Positions 1-8,378 of a stretch of DNA of 35,667 nucleotides are shown piece after piece. The translations under genes and the position numbers were made by a program. Position 1 is the stretch's first letter. Every line of letters begins with the position of its first letter. The notes below the pieces were generated by a model. It saw only the letters and a list, made by a program, of their open reading frames with translations, had not been told where the DNA came from and did not search any database. The stretch is from Deltaproteobacteria bacterium. GTDB lineage: Bacteria; Bdellovibrionota_F; JAHFAK01. The stretch spans positions 1-35,667 of the forward strand of contig JAHFAK010000009.1 in NCBI GenBank assembly GCA_023250585.1, read 5' to 3'.

Positions 1-1297
1 ACGCTCTTCCTTGTACTTGAGGGTGAAATTCATCTACATCATTTTTAAAGACATACCGAGGTTGTTTATTGTGAATAAAAAAGTCGTGATCAATGATACA
101 TTGACTGAGATTCTTCATTGTTGGAACTTCGTACATCAGTTCAAGCATTTTCTTTTCCATAATGGAACGAAGCCCACGAGCGCCTGATTTACGCTGTAGA
201 GCAAGATTTACAATTTCTACAAGAGATTCCTGTGTTAATGCCAATTCAATCCCTTCTTGTTTAAAGAGCTTTTGATATTGTTTAACCAACGCATCTTTTG
301 GTTCAGTAAGAATGCGGAGTAAAGCATCGTGCGTAAGTTCTTCTAGAGCAACAACAACTGGTACACGGCCGATAAACTCTGGAATCATTCCATAGCGTAA
401 AAGATCTTCCGGTTCAACCTCATGCAGAATGCGTGTTTTTTTATCAAGGACAGAATTAATTGGAGTTCCAAAGCCAAGGCTCTGTGCGCCAAGCCTTCGC
501 TCAATTAATTTTTCGAGCCCAACGAAAGCTCCACCACAGATAAAAAGAATATTTTTTGTATCAAGTTGAATAAATTCTTCATGCGGATGTTTCCGTCCTC
601 CCTTAGGAGGTACCGAAGCTTTTGTTCCTTCCATTAACTTAAGAAGAGCTTGTTGCACACCTTCACCAGAAACATCGCGAGTAATGGACATATTCTCAGT
701 TTTTTTTGCGATTTTATCTATTTCATCAATATAGACAATTGCTCTCTCAGCTTTCTTTACATCGTAATTACACGACCGTAATAAATTGAGTAAAATATGT
801 TCTACATCTTCCCCGACGTACCCTGCTTCAGTTAATGTCGTAGCATCAGCAATGGTAAAGGGAACATCTAAAAATTTAGCTAATGTTTCTGCAAGCAATG
901 TTTTACCAACTCCTGTTGGACCAATCAAAAGTACATTGCTTTTTTTAATTTCAACATCAGCAAATTCTGAAATCTGTTTTCCTTCGATCCGTTTATAGTG
1001 GTTGTATACCGCAACCGCGAGTACTTTCTTTGCTTCTTCTTGGCTAATGACAAAATGATCCAAATATTTTTTTATCTCATGAGGCGTTGGAACTCGTCGA
1101 TCGCCATTTTTGTCCACAAAACGCACCGATCGTTTATCCTGTTCAATCATGTCATTACAAACATTCACACACTCATCACAGATAAAAATACTTGGCCCTG
1201 CGATAAGTTTCCTCACATCTTTTTGGGTTCTTCCACAAAAAGAACAAAATAAACTCGCATTTCGCTGATTGATATCTTCTTTGGTAAATTCAGTCAT
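1..1297 (-). CDS. clpX: ATP-dependent Clp protease ATPase subunit ClpX (3' end cut by window edge)
   Basis: AAA+ unfoldase that recognises substrates and feeds them into the ClpP chamber in the cytoplasm. Seen in translation: an N-terminal four-cysteine zinc finger (CSFCGR, then CDECVNVC), Walker A GPTGVGKT, Walker B YIDEIDK, the conserved segment [11 protein letters not shown], and the ClpP-docking loop as LGFG where IGF is usual. The start is ATG at 1297, five bases after the clpP stop codon. About 432 codons are visible with no stop reached at base 1, so the family's usual length of about 420 is nearly complete and the open end is only the window border. It is the last of three co-directional genes tig-clpP-clpX, the classic order. 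Identity is near certain. Confidence 0.97.
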   Translation of the reverse strand, partial: MTEFTKEDINQRNASLFCSFCGRTQKDVRKLIAGPSIFICDECVNVCNDMIEQDKRSVRFVDKNGDRRVPTPHEIKKYLDHFVISQEEAKKVLAVAVYNHYKRIEGKQISEFADVEIKKSNVLLIGPTGVGKTLLAETLAKFLDVPFTIADATTLTEAGYVGEDVEHILLNLLRSCNYDVKKAERAIVYIDEIDKIAKKTENMSITRDVSGEGVQQALLKLMEGTKASVPPKGGRKHPHEEFIQLDTKNILFICGGAFVGLEKLIERRLGAQSLGFGTPINSVLDKKTRILHEVEPEDLLRYGMIPEFIGRVPVVVALEELTHDALLRILTEPKDALVKQYQKLFKQEGIELALTQESLVEIVNLALQRKSGARGLRSIMEKKMLELMYEVPTMKNLSQCIIDHDFFIHNKQPRYVFKNDVDEFHPQVQGRA

Positions 1298-1302
1298 AGG
1301 TT

Positions 1303-1884
1303 TCAATTTTTAATATTTTTTACAACCTGATCAATAACACCATATTTTAATGCTTCCTCAGCGCCTAAAAAATAATCGCGATCTGTGTCAGCTGCAATTT
1401 TCTCAAATGATTGCTGGGTATGTTTTTCTAAAATACTATTTAATATATTACGAATTTTGAGAATTTCTTTAGCATGAATTTCAATATCAGTAGCCTGGCC
1501 TTGAAATCCACCCATTGGCTGATGCAGGAGAATACGACTATGCGGAAGTGCAAAACGTTTTCCTTGTGTTCCACAAGCCAAAAGCAACGCACCCATACTT
1601 GCCGCCTGTCCAATACAATAAGTAGCAACCTTACATGAAACATATTGAATTGTATCATAGATTGCAAGTCCTGCAGTCACGCTTCCACCGGGTGAATTAA
1701 TGTAAAAATGGATATCCTTCTCTGGATCTTCCGTTTGTAAAAAGAGCATTTGAGCAATAACAATATTAGCAGAATAGTCGTTAACTTCACTGCCTAAAAA
1801 AATTATACGATCTTTAAGAAGCCGCGAATAAATATCATATATACGCTCACCTTGGTGAGTTTGTTCAATAACATACGGAATCAT
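1303..1884 (-). CDS. clpP: ATP-dependent Clp protease proteolytic subunit ClpP
   Basis: Serine peptidase that forms the tetradecameric degradation chamber used by ClpX. The 193-residue protein has the usual length without a long propeptide. The catalytic triad is visible: Ser96 in GQAASMG, His121 in LLHQPMGG and Asp170 in DTDRDYF, matching Escherichia coli mature numbering with an offset of one. The oxyanion segment [10 protein letters not shown] is at 63-72. The gene lies five bases after tig and five before clpX. There is no Shine-Dalgarno sequence of its own in the short tig-clpP gap, so translational coupling to tig is likely (inference). Confidence 0.97.
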   Translation of the reverse strand: MIPYVIEQTHQGERIYDIYSRLLKDRIIFLGSEVNDYSANIVIAQMLFLQTEDPEKDIHFYINSPGGSVTAGLAIYDTIQYVSCKVATYCIGQAASMGALLLACGTQGKRFALPHSRILLHQPMGGFQGQATDIEIHAKEILKIRNILNSILEKHTQQSFEKIAADTDRDYFLGAEEALKYGVIDQVVKNIKN

Positions 1885-1889
1885 AAAAT

Positions 1890-3161
1890 TTATTTAGTAA
1901 GTGCTTTAGTATAGAGAAATGCAAAAGTTTTATCTTCAACAAGCTTACCACGCATAGATTCTAAAAGATTATTTTTTGTATAATATGCTTTGAGTCGCGA
2001 AACATCCATTTTAGTATTGTGTGCCATAGTTTCCAGTTTTTTATTGAGCTCATCATCTTCTACACGAACATTTTCTTTTTGAGCAATTGCTTCAATGAGA
2101 ATGAGTTTTTTGAGATTACGTACTGCGCGATTTTCTAATTCTTTTTCATCCTCATGTTGATGTTCGTGCTGATGATCATGTTCATGGTCGTGATCATGGT
2201 GATCATGGCCCTGATGTAAATGAGCAGCAGATTGTTTATAATAAGCTATTTCTTGTACAACTAATGCAGAGGGAACCATAAAGTTATTTTTTTCAATAAG
2301 CTGATCAGTAATATTTTCATACATTGTACTCATCTCTATTTCTTCTTTATGTTGTAAAAGATCTTTTTTAAGTGATTCCTTAAGCTCTAAAAAATTCTTA
2401 AATTCTCCTAAACCTTTTGCAAATTCATCATCGAGTTGAGGAAGTTCTTTATATTTTATAGCAATACAACGCACATTTCTGCCTTTGTCTAAGGCAAGTT
2501 TCACAACATCGCCTTTCTTAATATTGAGTAATTGCTCGAGAATATTTTTAGGCAAGCGTTCATTTATCTCGAATGACATAGGGGCTTTTGTCCAATCTTC
2601 TTTTTGTTCAAGATATTCAAGCTCAATGATATCACCTTTTTGCGTGCCTCGATCTTCAGTAATTTCTTTTAAAACTGCACAATTGTTAGCAAGAGCTTTA
2701 AGTTTTGCTTCAATTTCTTCTTCCTTAATTTCGACTTGAGACTTAGAAACAGTGAGACCATCATAATGAACCATATCGAGCCGAGGTTTTATTTCAAATG
2801 CACCGGAATAGGAAAACGGTTCTCCTTCGGTGAGTTTTGAAAAATTCGTATCATCTAGTTTTAATGGACTAATAGGGGTAATACTATTTTCAATACATGC
2901 TTTTTTATATGATTCTTCAATAAGACTCTGCGCTACACTTTCTGTAATAGGCTTTCTGAATTGTTCTTTAATAAGCGATTTTGGAACGTGCCCTTTACGA
3001 AAACCTTTTAAATGAGCATGCTTTTTGAACTCAGCATATGCGGATTCGAATTCCTTCATAACATGTGCTTGTGAGATTTCAACGAAAACTTTCTTTTCTA
3101 CACTTGAAATATCTTCAATATGAATTTTAAACCCGTTATTTTTTTCATTATTATCCGTCAT
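1890..3161 (-). CDS. tig: Trigger factor (ribosome-associated chaperone) with a His-rich insertion
   Basis: Ribosome-bound chaperone with peptidyl-prolyl isomerase activity that meets nascent chains. The ribosome-docking signature GFRKGHVP is at residues 53-60, the FKBP-like domain starts near GDIIELEY at 176, and the C-terminal helical chaperone region follows; 423 residues is close to the family norm. Start ATG at 3161 is preceded by AGAGG. The oddity is residues 314-336, an almost pure His/Asp/Glu stretch ([19 protein letters not shown]) inside the C-terminal arm region, which resembles the metal-binding tail of SlyD more than a standard trigger factor. It heads the tig-clpP-clpX unit. Confidence 0.95.
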   Translation of the reverse strand: MTDNNEKNNGFKIHIEDISSVEKKVFVEISQAHVMKEFESAYAEFKKHAHLKGFRKGHVPKSLIKEQFRKPITESVAQSLIEESYKKACIENSITPISPLKLDDTNFSKLTEGEPFSYSGAFEIKPRLDMVHYDGLTVSKSQVEIKEEEIEAKLKALANNCAVLKEITEDRGTQKGDIIELEYLEQKEDWTKAPMSFEINERLPKNILEQLLNIKKGDVVKLALDKGRNVRCIAIKYKELPQLDDEFAKGLGEFKNFLELKESLKKDLLQHKEEIEMSTMYENITDQLIEKNNFMVPSALVVQEIAYYKQSAAHLHQGHDHHDHDHEHDHQHEHQHEDEKELENRAVRNLKKLILIEAIAQKENVRVEDDELNKKLETMAHNTKMDVSRLKAYYTKNNLLESMRGKLVEDKTFAFLYTKALTK

Positions 3162-3284
3162 ATATACCTCTTAATCTTACCCAATAGTAAAATCAGGCAT
3201 TTTTGTAAAGTATATTTTGATCTTCAGAGGGGCCCTTTAGTTGCAAATTTGATTTCCTTATTTCAATCTTGTATTCTATACACA

Positions 3285-3313
3285 ATGACAAAAGAAATTG
3301 CGTCGTGTATAAA
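3285..3313 (+). promoter_or_regulatory. Predicted sigma-70 type promoter for the 3344/3600 gene pair
   Basis: ATGACA (3285-3290) and TATAAA (3308-3313) are separated by exactly 17 nt, each one mismatch from consensus. The start at 3344 lies about 24 nt after the expected transcription start and is preceded by AGGA. Prediction only. Confidence 0.5.
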
Positions 3314-3343
3314 AATATAATTTAATGAATACATGAGGAAATA

Positions 3344-3622
3344 ATGCCTAATAAATATTCCCAATGGAAAGAGATAAAGCATGCGTATCCAAAACAATGG
3401 GTATCTATTATCGAACCTGAAACTAAAGATGGAAAAGGGGTTTCACGAGGAATTGTTATTGCGCATAATAAAGATAAAAATAAAGTTATTAGCAAAACAA
3501 AAAGCCTTATTGATGCCGGATTAAAATTTAATAAACATATGCTCGCATATACCGGTGACATCCCTTATATAGTTGGTTTAGCTACATTGGAAATTCAGAA
3601 TGTACAAGCTCGAACGTCTTAA
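3344..3622 (+). CDS. Small uncharacterised protein (DUF5678-like), paired with a retropepsin-like gene
   Basis: A 92-residue soluble protein with no signal peptide or membrane segment. It shares a clear pattern with the protein at 11381-11635: W-K-E-I, then YP-x-QWVS, an acidic D-G turn, G-V/I-V-V/I-AH, and YTG near the C-terminus. This resembles small DUF5678-type proteins as I remember them, but the family name is tentative. Start ATG has AGGA four bases upstream. Its last 23 bases overlap the start of the aspartic-protease-like gene in another frame, so the two are almost certainly co-translated. Function unknown; a substrate, adaptor or inhibitor of the neighbouring protease fold are all possible. 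Confidence 0.8.
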   Translation: MPNKYSQWKEIKHAYPKQWVSIIEPETKDGKGVSRGIVIAHNKDKNKVISKTKSLIDAGLKFNKHMLAYTGDIPYIVGLATLEIQNVQARTS

Positions 3623-3998
3623 AGAAATCTTTATTGTTCATGCCAAAATTCCTTTCAAAAATAGAATAAAAGAAGAAGAACTTCGTTTGGTCTTTGATCC
3701 TGGTTGTGCAGTTACTTTAGTAGATACATCAATTGTTGATTTATTAGGATATTCAGCACAAATTGATAGTATTCGGCTATCGCACCTCGAGGGTGCAGGT
3801 GGTAGGTCAAAAGGTTATATTATCGAGATGCCTCGTTTTAAATCTCTTAATCAAGAACTCCACAATTTTGAAATAGCTTGCCATGATTTAGATTCACATC
3901 TAGGAATTTCAGGTTTACTCGGAATGAACTTCTTTAAACATTTCAAAATGGACATAGATTTTTCAAAAGGACTTATTTGCTCAATTCATAAAGTGTAA
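3600..3998 (+). CDS. Retropepsin-like (clan AA) aspartyl protease family protein
   Basis: A 132-residue protein with the single-domain retropepsin layout: a beta-rich N-terminus, the flap-proximal motif VFDPGCAVTLVD around residues 31-42, and the C-terminal signature GLLGMNFF that in this family precedes the closing strand. The catalytic motif is normally D-[ST]-G; here it is D-P-G, so the aspartate is kept but the following hydroxyl residue is lost. No signal peptide is visible, so it is probably cytoplasmic. The start at 3600 lies inside the upstream gene, implying translational coupling. Activity would need a homodimer. Fold assignment is fairly confident, activity is not. Confidence 0.75.
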   Translation: MYKLERLKEIFIVHAKIPFKNRIKEEELRLVFDPGCAVTLVDTSIVDLLGYSAQIDSIRLSHLEGAGGRSKGYIIEMPRFKSLNQELHNFEIACHDLDSHLGISGLLGMNFFKHFKMDIDFSKGLICSIHKV

Positions 3999-4051
3999 AG
4001 TATATTTTCATTGACCCAATCTCTTTCTTTCGTTACGTTTTTCCTTCAATC

Positions 4052-4173
4052 AAAAGGCAATCAAAAGGTGGGGACCGACATGTGAGCTCATTTAGTAGGA
4101 GGCATTTTATTATCACATATTGATGCCTGCTCAATGCGTTCATATGTCGGTCCCCACCTTTTGATTGCCTTTT
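4052..4173. repeat. Long perfect inverted repeat, 30-bp arms, upstream of trxB
   Basis: Arms 4052-4081 and 4144-4173 are exact reverse complements over 30 bp and enclose 62 nt, within which GAGGCAT and ATGCCTGCTC can form a nested stem. The right arm ends in a T run followed directly by AAGGAG, the trxB ribosome-binding site. It could serve as a terminator for the retropepsin gene or a 5' structure controlling trxB. The left arm is preceded by a tandem duplication of CAATCAAAAGG (4047-4068). No flanking direct repeat was seen. Confidence 0.9.
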
Positions 4174-4187
4174 TAAGGAGAATAACG

Positions 4188-5126
4188 ATGGAAAATATAA
4201 TTATTATAGGCTCAGGTCCAGCAGCACACACGGCAGCAATTTATAGTGGAAGGGCAAAACTTACCCCACTTATATATGAGGGACTGCTTGCTGGTGGAGT
4301 TGCAGCGGGTGGACAACTCACCATAACAACAGAAGTCGAAAATTATCCTGGATTTCCTGAAGGAATTCAAGGTCCAGAATTAATGGATAAAATGCGTGCA
4401 CAATCAATAAAGTGTGGAGCACGGATTAAAACAATAACGGTTAATAAAGTTGATCTGTCAAAAAGGCCTTTCATCGTATCTGCGGAAGAAGAACGTGTAG
4501 AAGCCAAAGCACTCATTATTGCAACTGGTGCAACAGCAAAACGATTGTATATTACGGGAGAAGACCGTTTATGGCAAAAAGGAATGTCTGCGTGCGCAGT
4601 CTGTGATGGAGCACTTCCCCTGTATCGCAATAAAATTCTTATTGTCGTCGGTGGCGGTGATACAGCAGCAGAAGAAGCATCATTTCTTACAAAATATGCC
4701 AGTAAAGTTATAGTCATTCATAGACGAAACACATTACGCGCTTCTAAAGTTATGCAAGACCGACTCTTTCAAAATAAAAAAATCGAAATTATATGGGATA
4801 GTGTTGTCACAGAAGCTTTAGGAGATAATCTTTTGGATGGAGTAAAAATCAAAAATATAAAAACAAATCAAGAATCACGTATTGAAGCAGGCGGACTTTT
4901 TTACGCCATCGGACATATTCCCAATACCGCCTTTCTCGAAGGCCAAATAGAACTCGATGAAACCGGCTACATAAAAACAAAACCAGGAACAACCAAAACT
5001 AATATTCCAGGCGTCTTTGCTGCTGGCGATGTTCAAGATAAAATCTATCGTCAAGCCATTACCGCTGCCGGTACTGGGTGCATGGCAGCACTGGAAGCAG
5101 AAAAATTTCTTTCTGAAAGACATTAA
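4188..5126 (+). CDS. trxB: Thioredoxin reductase
   Basis: NADPH- and FAD-dependent flavoprotein that reduces thioredoxin in the cytoplasm. The 312-residue protein has the FAD-binding [10 protein letters not shown] at 8-17, the redox-active CAVC at 136-139 followed by DG, the NADPH-binding [10 protein letters not shown], and the C-terminal FAD motif [20 protein letters not shown]. Start ATG at 4188 is chosen because AAGGAG sits seven bases upstream and the flavin motif begins right after it; a start at 4134 would translate through the arm of an inverted repeat. The gene stands alone between two long hairpins (4052-4173 and 5128-5254). Confidence 0.96.
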   Translation: MENIIIIGSGPAAHTAAIYSGRAKLTPLIYEGLLAGGVAAGGQLTITTEVENYPGFPEGIQGPELMDKMRAQSIKCGARIKTITVNKVDLSKRPFIVSAEEERVEAKALIIATGATAKRLYITGEDRLWQKGMSACAVCDGALPLYRNKILIVVGGGDTAAEEASFLTKYASKVIVIHRRNTLRASKVMQDRLFQNKKIEIIWDSVVTEALGDNLLDGVKIKNIKTNQESRIEAGGLFYAIGHIPNTAFLEGQIELDETGYIKTKPGTTKTNIPGVFAAGDVQDKIYRQAITAAGTGCMAALEAEKFLSERH

Positions 5127-5127
5127 C

Positions 5128-5254
5128 CCGAAACGTGCCCGGCAACTTTCGGTCCATTTTCCGACCAAATGGTACCCTCACTTTACCCCATCTTTTACAT
5201 ATGGGTGTACCTTTTGGTCGATTTTTCGACCGAAAGTTGCCGGGCACGTTTCGG
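5128..5254. repeat. Long perfect inverted repeat, 27-bp arms, between convergent genes
   Basis: Arms 5128-5154 and 5228-5254 are exact reverse complements over 27 bp. The enclosed 73 nt has a second, imperfect tier (CGACCAAA-GGTACCC against GGGT-TACC-TTTGGTCG). It starts one base after the trxB stop and ends two bases before the stop of the opposite-strand lipoprotein gene, so a two-way terminator is plausible. Its sequence is unrelated to the other hairpins here. Confidence 0.9.
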
Positions 5255-5256
5255 CC

Positions 5257-6015
5257 TTACTGAATATTATAACTTATGCTCGTGCTTTGCGGATTTTGCA
5301 TAATAAGGACAAGAGGAAGATTATCGATTGTATCACCAAGTGGTTCACGTAAGATAATAGTTAAAAATTCCGTATCATACCGAATGACTTCTTGAATAGT
5401 TACATCAAGAATTTCTATTTTTATTCCTTCAAAGAAATTTTTTCCACGCAACGTAAGCTCTGTGGTGTCTCGTGATAAACTCGTTTCGGGGTATGGATAA
5501 ACATATTCGAGAACTGGCACATCGCTCGTTTGTATTGTTTCTTCTGGCGTTTGTTCTCTGACAAATTTCACATGTTTACTTAAATACTTCAGATATCCCG
5601 AAAGCTCTGCGGGAACATATGACCCTGAGGAAAGAGTCGCATCATTTTTGAGTGATGTTTCTGAATAAAAACGTGGCTCAACAACAAATTCAGAACCGAA
5701 ATATTCAGTCGGAGATATTTCAAAAAGCTTTTTATCAGCAATATCTGTTTTAGCATAATAAAGAACCGTTACCATATACTCCGGAGGAATATCAGTATAG
5801 GACAAGTTAAATGTGTTTGCTTCAACTAATGATGTTGGTTCGGTATTTGTAATGACTCCATTTTTATCAGTAAGGAGTACTAAAACCATATAATTATCCG
5901 TATCATCTGGTCCTGAAATAAATAATTCTTTATTCCCTAAGGTACTATTGCCACATGATACAATAGAGATGAAGAGCCCCAAGGAAAACAACGTATGAGC
6001 TATCTTGCGTATCAT
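5257..6015 (-). CDS. Putative lipoprotein with a C-terminal IPT/TIG-like domain
   Basis: The 252-residue product begins with a positively charged, hydrophobic leader ending in a lipobox (IVSC, Cys21), so it is predicted to be an envelope lipoprotein. Residues from about 168 on (PVLEYVYPYPETSL, then ELTLRGKNFFEG) resemble an IPT/TIG immunoglobulin-like domain, which typically opens with a proline turn and the G-x-N-F motif. The middle is not recognised. The start codon overlaps the stop of the upstream gene by ATGA, so the two are coupled. Function unknown; a structural or binding role at the outer membrane is only inferred. Confidence 0.8.
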   Translation of the reverse strand: MIRKIAHTLFSLGLFISIVSCGNSTLGNKELFISGPDDTDNYMVLVLLTDKNGVITNTEPTSLVEANTFNLSYTDIPPEYMVTVLYYAKTDIADKKLFEISPTEYFGSEFVVEPRFYSETSLKNDATLSSGSYVPAELSGYLKYLSKHVKFVREQTPEETIQTSDVPVLEYVYPYPETSLSRDTTELTLRGKNFFEGIKIEILDVTIQEVIRYDTEFLTIILREPLGDTIDNLPLVLIMQNPQSTSISYNIQ

Positions 6016-6902
6016 GGTACCCCCTTGATGGTGACAGTTTCATAATGCTCTTGTTGATTATTGATATAGTAATACGCAGCATACGCTGAAATACTTCCGG
6101 TAACAATTGATCCCACAATAGTTAATGGCCAATATGATCTATCCCATACTGAACGTTGTTTTTTTTCGCTTTGAATTGACCTACTGGGGACCTGAGTATC
6201 GGCACGGAACTTTTCATCTAAACTCGTTGAAGCAACGACAACAGGAACAATAGATTTCTGAGATGGTTTTCTCAATTCTTTCGGTTCAATTTTTCCACTA
6301 TAAAGGGCTATTAAATTTTTTCCAAAGCCTGTTTCTTTTTCAATAACAGGCTCTTGTTTTACTTTAGCCACACCCTCATTACTTCTATCAATTGAGCCAA
6401 CCGGAATACCCGATGATCTCTTTGCAATAAGAATTTTTTGTAACATTGGTTTATAGAATATACCTTGTTGCAGTTCGTCCGCCTTAGTATATTCTATATA
6501 TTCAGGCGCTTTATCAAAATCTAGTTTTTCGATTTCGCTTTTATGAATATACTTGAGTTTAAAAATAATGTTCTCACCCATCTTTACTAGCTTGGCGACG
6601 ATGAGGCTATCTAAGCGAAGACGAGCAAAAATGCGGATGATAAATCGTTTCTCTCTAAAATTTGATTCAGGAAATTCATATTCATCATCGAATCGAAATG
6701 CAACTTCTTCAATGGGCACTAATTCATAACCTGCGCCTAATTCAGTCAATTCGCTATTAATAACTTTTTTTATATTCTCTGCATTCTCTTCCGAAAACAG
6801 TGAACGTTCAGTAAAAAATATTGCTATTTTGGGCATTGCCCATACACCGGTAGAAATCAAACAGAAGAAAATGAAAATAATTATGCGTGAAAGTTTCGTC
6901 AT
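6012..6902 (-). CDS. Exported protein with a C-terminal membrane segment, function unknown
   Basis: About 296 residues. The N-terminus is a clean signal peptide (KLSRIIIFIFFCLISTGVWA) with a likely cleavage after VWA. The region that follows has the alternating look of a small alpha/beta domain (MPKIAIFFTERS, then SLIVAKLVKMGENIIF), which recalls periplasmic proteins that assess copy or stress state, but I do not recognise a family. A basic, proline- and serine-rich linker leads to a second hydrophobic segment near the C-terminus (YWPLTIVGSIVTGSISAYAA). I chose ATG at 6902 because the leader begins there; ATG at 6911 is also possible. No Shine-Dalgarno site precedes either. It is coupled to the downstream lipoprotein gene. 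Confidence 0.75.
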   Translation of the reverse strand: MTKLSRIIIFIFFCLISTGVWAMPKIAIFFTERSLFSEENAENIKKVINSELTELGAGYELVPIEEVAFRFDDEYEFPESNFREKRFIIRIFARLRLDSLIVAKLVKMGENIIFKLKYIHKSEIEKLDFDKAPEYIEYTKADELQQGIFYKPMLQKILIAKRSSGIPVGSIDRSNEGVAKVKQEPVIEKETGFGKNLIALYSGKIEPKELRKPSQKSIVPVVVASTSLDEKFRADTQVPSRSIQSEKKQRSVWDRSYWPLTIVGSIVTGSISAYAAYYYINNQQEHYETVTIKGVP

Positions 6903-6916
6903 AGAGTACATAAATT

Positions 6917-6932
6917 ACAAGATTCGTGCCAA
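6917..6932 (-). promoter_or_regulatory. Possible sigma-54 promoter, near-leaderless
   Basis: Reading on the minus strand, TTGGCACGAATCTTGT has a perfect -24 element and correct spacing, but the -12 dinucleotide is GT instead of GC. Transcription would start close to 6905, only a few bases before ATG 6902. The -12 mismatch makes this weaker than the two other sigma-54 candidates in the window. Confidence 0.35.
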
Positions 6933-7065
6933 AAACTGAGAAAAGTCGAATGATTCTAACATATGATAATTACTAGGGTTATACTATTAATCGTTTTTCA
7001 AATACTTTACGTAACCAAAGAATGTACAAAAACTTTCCATTTAGTTTGCAAACTTTGCATATATC

Positions 7066-7440
7066 TTATGCTACATTAAAAAAATAGTATATAATTGCAG
7101 CGGTGATAAGAAAAATAATGATAATAAAAACAGGACCCCACGTACTCTTTTTATTTGGAGATGATAGGATTTCTTCTTTAGGATGTTTATGAGATTCAGG
7201 CATTTCAGCATTTTCGAAATCTAAATAACGAGTAATAACTTCTTCTTCATCCAGGCCAATATACGCCGCATAATTTTTTAAAAATCCCATTACAAATGCT
7301 TTGCCTGGAAGCAATTCAAATTGGTCAGCTTCAATCGCCTCTATATAACGGATATTAATTTTTGTTGCTTCTGCAAGATCGTTGAGTGATATATCGCGAA
7401 GTTCTCGTTCGCGTTTTAAATGTTGACCTAATGATTCCAT
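7066..7440 (-). CDS. Short RodZ-like membrane helix-turn-helix protein
   Basis: 124 residues. Residues 4-65 form the HTH_25/RodZ-type domain (LGQHLKRERELRDISLNDLA, then TKINIRYIEAIE and LLPGKAFVMGFLKNYA), which in RodZ contacts MreB instead of DNA. A single membrane helix follows at about 102-121 (GPVFIIIIFLITAAIIYYFF), and the chain stops three residues later. The periplasmic domain of full RodZ is therefore absent. It is 14 bases downstream of the PfkB kinase gene, the last gene of a probable mtnP-pfkB-HTH unit. Cell-shape or membrane-tethered regulatory roles are possible; the truncated form is common enough that it need not be a pseudogene. Confidence 0.8.
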   Translation of the reverse strand: MESLGQHLKRERELRDISLNDLAEATKINIRYIEAIEADQFELLPGKAFVMGFLKNYAAYIGLDEEEVITRYLDFENAEMPESHKHPKEEILSSPNKKSTWGPVFIIIIFLITAAIIYYFFNVA

Positions 7441-7454
7441 TTTATTTTTTTATT

Positions 7455-8357
7455 TTACTCCATTGAAATTAACTTTTCAAATGATTCTAATCTTTTGCTA
7501 ACATCCCTTTCAGTTAAGCTCATGAGACGTTCAACTCCAAAACTCTCAATAGCAAATGAAGCCATAATAGTTCCGTAGTGCACACCCTGTGTAATAGATT
7601 CCGCAGTTATGGTATCATTTTGTGATATCCACCCCACAAGCCCACCGGCAAATGAGTCCCCTGCTCCGGTTGTATCAAACACATCAATATCTTTATATGC
7701 AGGTATTGAAACAACCTGATTATTACATGACACAAGGGATCCTTGCGCGCCTTGTTTCAAAACAATATAACGAGGCCCCATTGCATGAATAAGCGGCAAA
7801 GCATCATGTGGATTTTTATGACCGGTGAGAAGATACGATTCATCATCATTGATTAAAAAAAGATCCGTCTTTTGAAGAAGCTGTTGAAGAGCAACTGACC
7901 GATCTTGTATAAAACATTCTCGAGTGTCGAGCACAACAAACTTAGGTTTTTTTATTTGATTGAGAACGCGCAATTGTAACTCAGGATGAATAGCCGCTAA
8001 AAACACATAATCTAATTCACGATATTCATGGGGTATTGTAGGATTAAATTCACTAAAGACATTGAAATGTGTTTCGAGATTTTTTGCCTGGCCATTATCG
8101 GTTAAATACGTTCCTTTCCAGCGGAAAGTCTTTCCTGACAATACTTCAAGGCCTTTGGTACAAATATTATTTTTTGTAAAAACTTCGAAATCTGTTTTTC
8201 TAAAGTCATCTCCAACACAAGCAACCACATGAACGGGAACAAAACAACTCGCACTCAACGAAAAGTAACTCGCCGATCCACCGAGCTGATCAGCACGATG
8301 ACCTTTGGATGTTTCCACATCATCGTATGCAATTGAACCAACGACTATAATGCTCAT
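7455..8357 (-). CDS. PfkB-family (ribokinase-like) sugar or nucleoside kinase
   Basis: About 300 residues with the ribokinase fold: an N-terminal glycine motif (DQLGGSASYFSLSA) and the C-terminal signature DTTGAGDSFAGG that holds the catalytic aspartate and anion hole. Substrate is not readable from sequence. It lies 21 bases after the mtnP stop, so it may act in salvage of the methylthioribose 1-phosphate or nucleoside made next door (inference from context). Two ATG codons are adjacent; the second (8357) is six bases after AGGAG, a better spacing than the first (8360). Confidence 0.88.
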   Translation of the reverse strand: MSIIVVGSIAYDDVETSKGHRADQLGGSASYFSLSASCFVPVHVVACVGDDFRKTDFEVFTKNNICTKGLEVLSGKTFRWKGTYLTDNGQAKNLETHFNVFSEFNPTIPHEYRELDYVFLAAIHPELQLRVLNQIKKPKFVVLDTRECFIQDRSVALQQLLQKTDLFLINDDESYLLTGHKNPHDALPLIHAMGPRYIVLKQGAQGSLVSCNNQVVSIPAYKDIDVFDTTGAGDSFAGGLVGWISQNDTITAESITQGVHYGTIMASFAIESFGVERLMSLTERDVSKRLESFEKLISME

Positions 8358-8378
8358 CATGTTCTCCTTATTAAAAAG

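Noticed and set aside
1-60. A truncated clpX pseudogene
   Set aside because: The frame is open to the window edge and all motifs are present; the end is simply outside the window.
4134-4187. An 18-codon upstream extension of thioredoxin reductase
   Set aside because: It translates the right arm of a perfect inverted repeat, and the FAD motif starts right after ATG 4188, which has AAGGAG.
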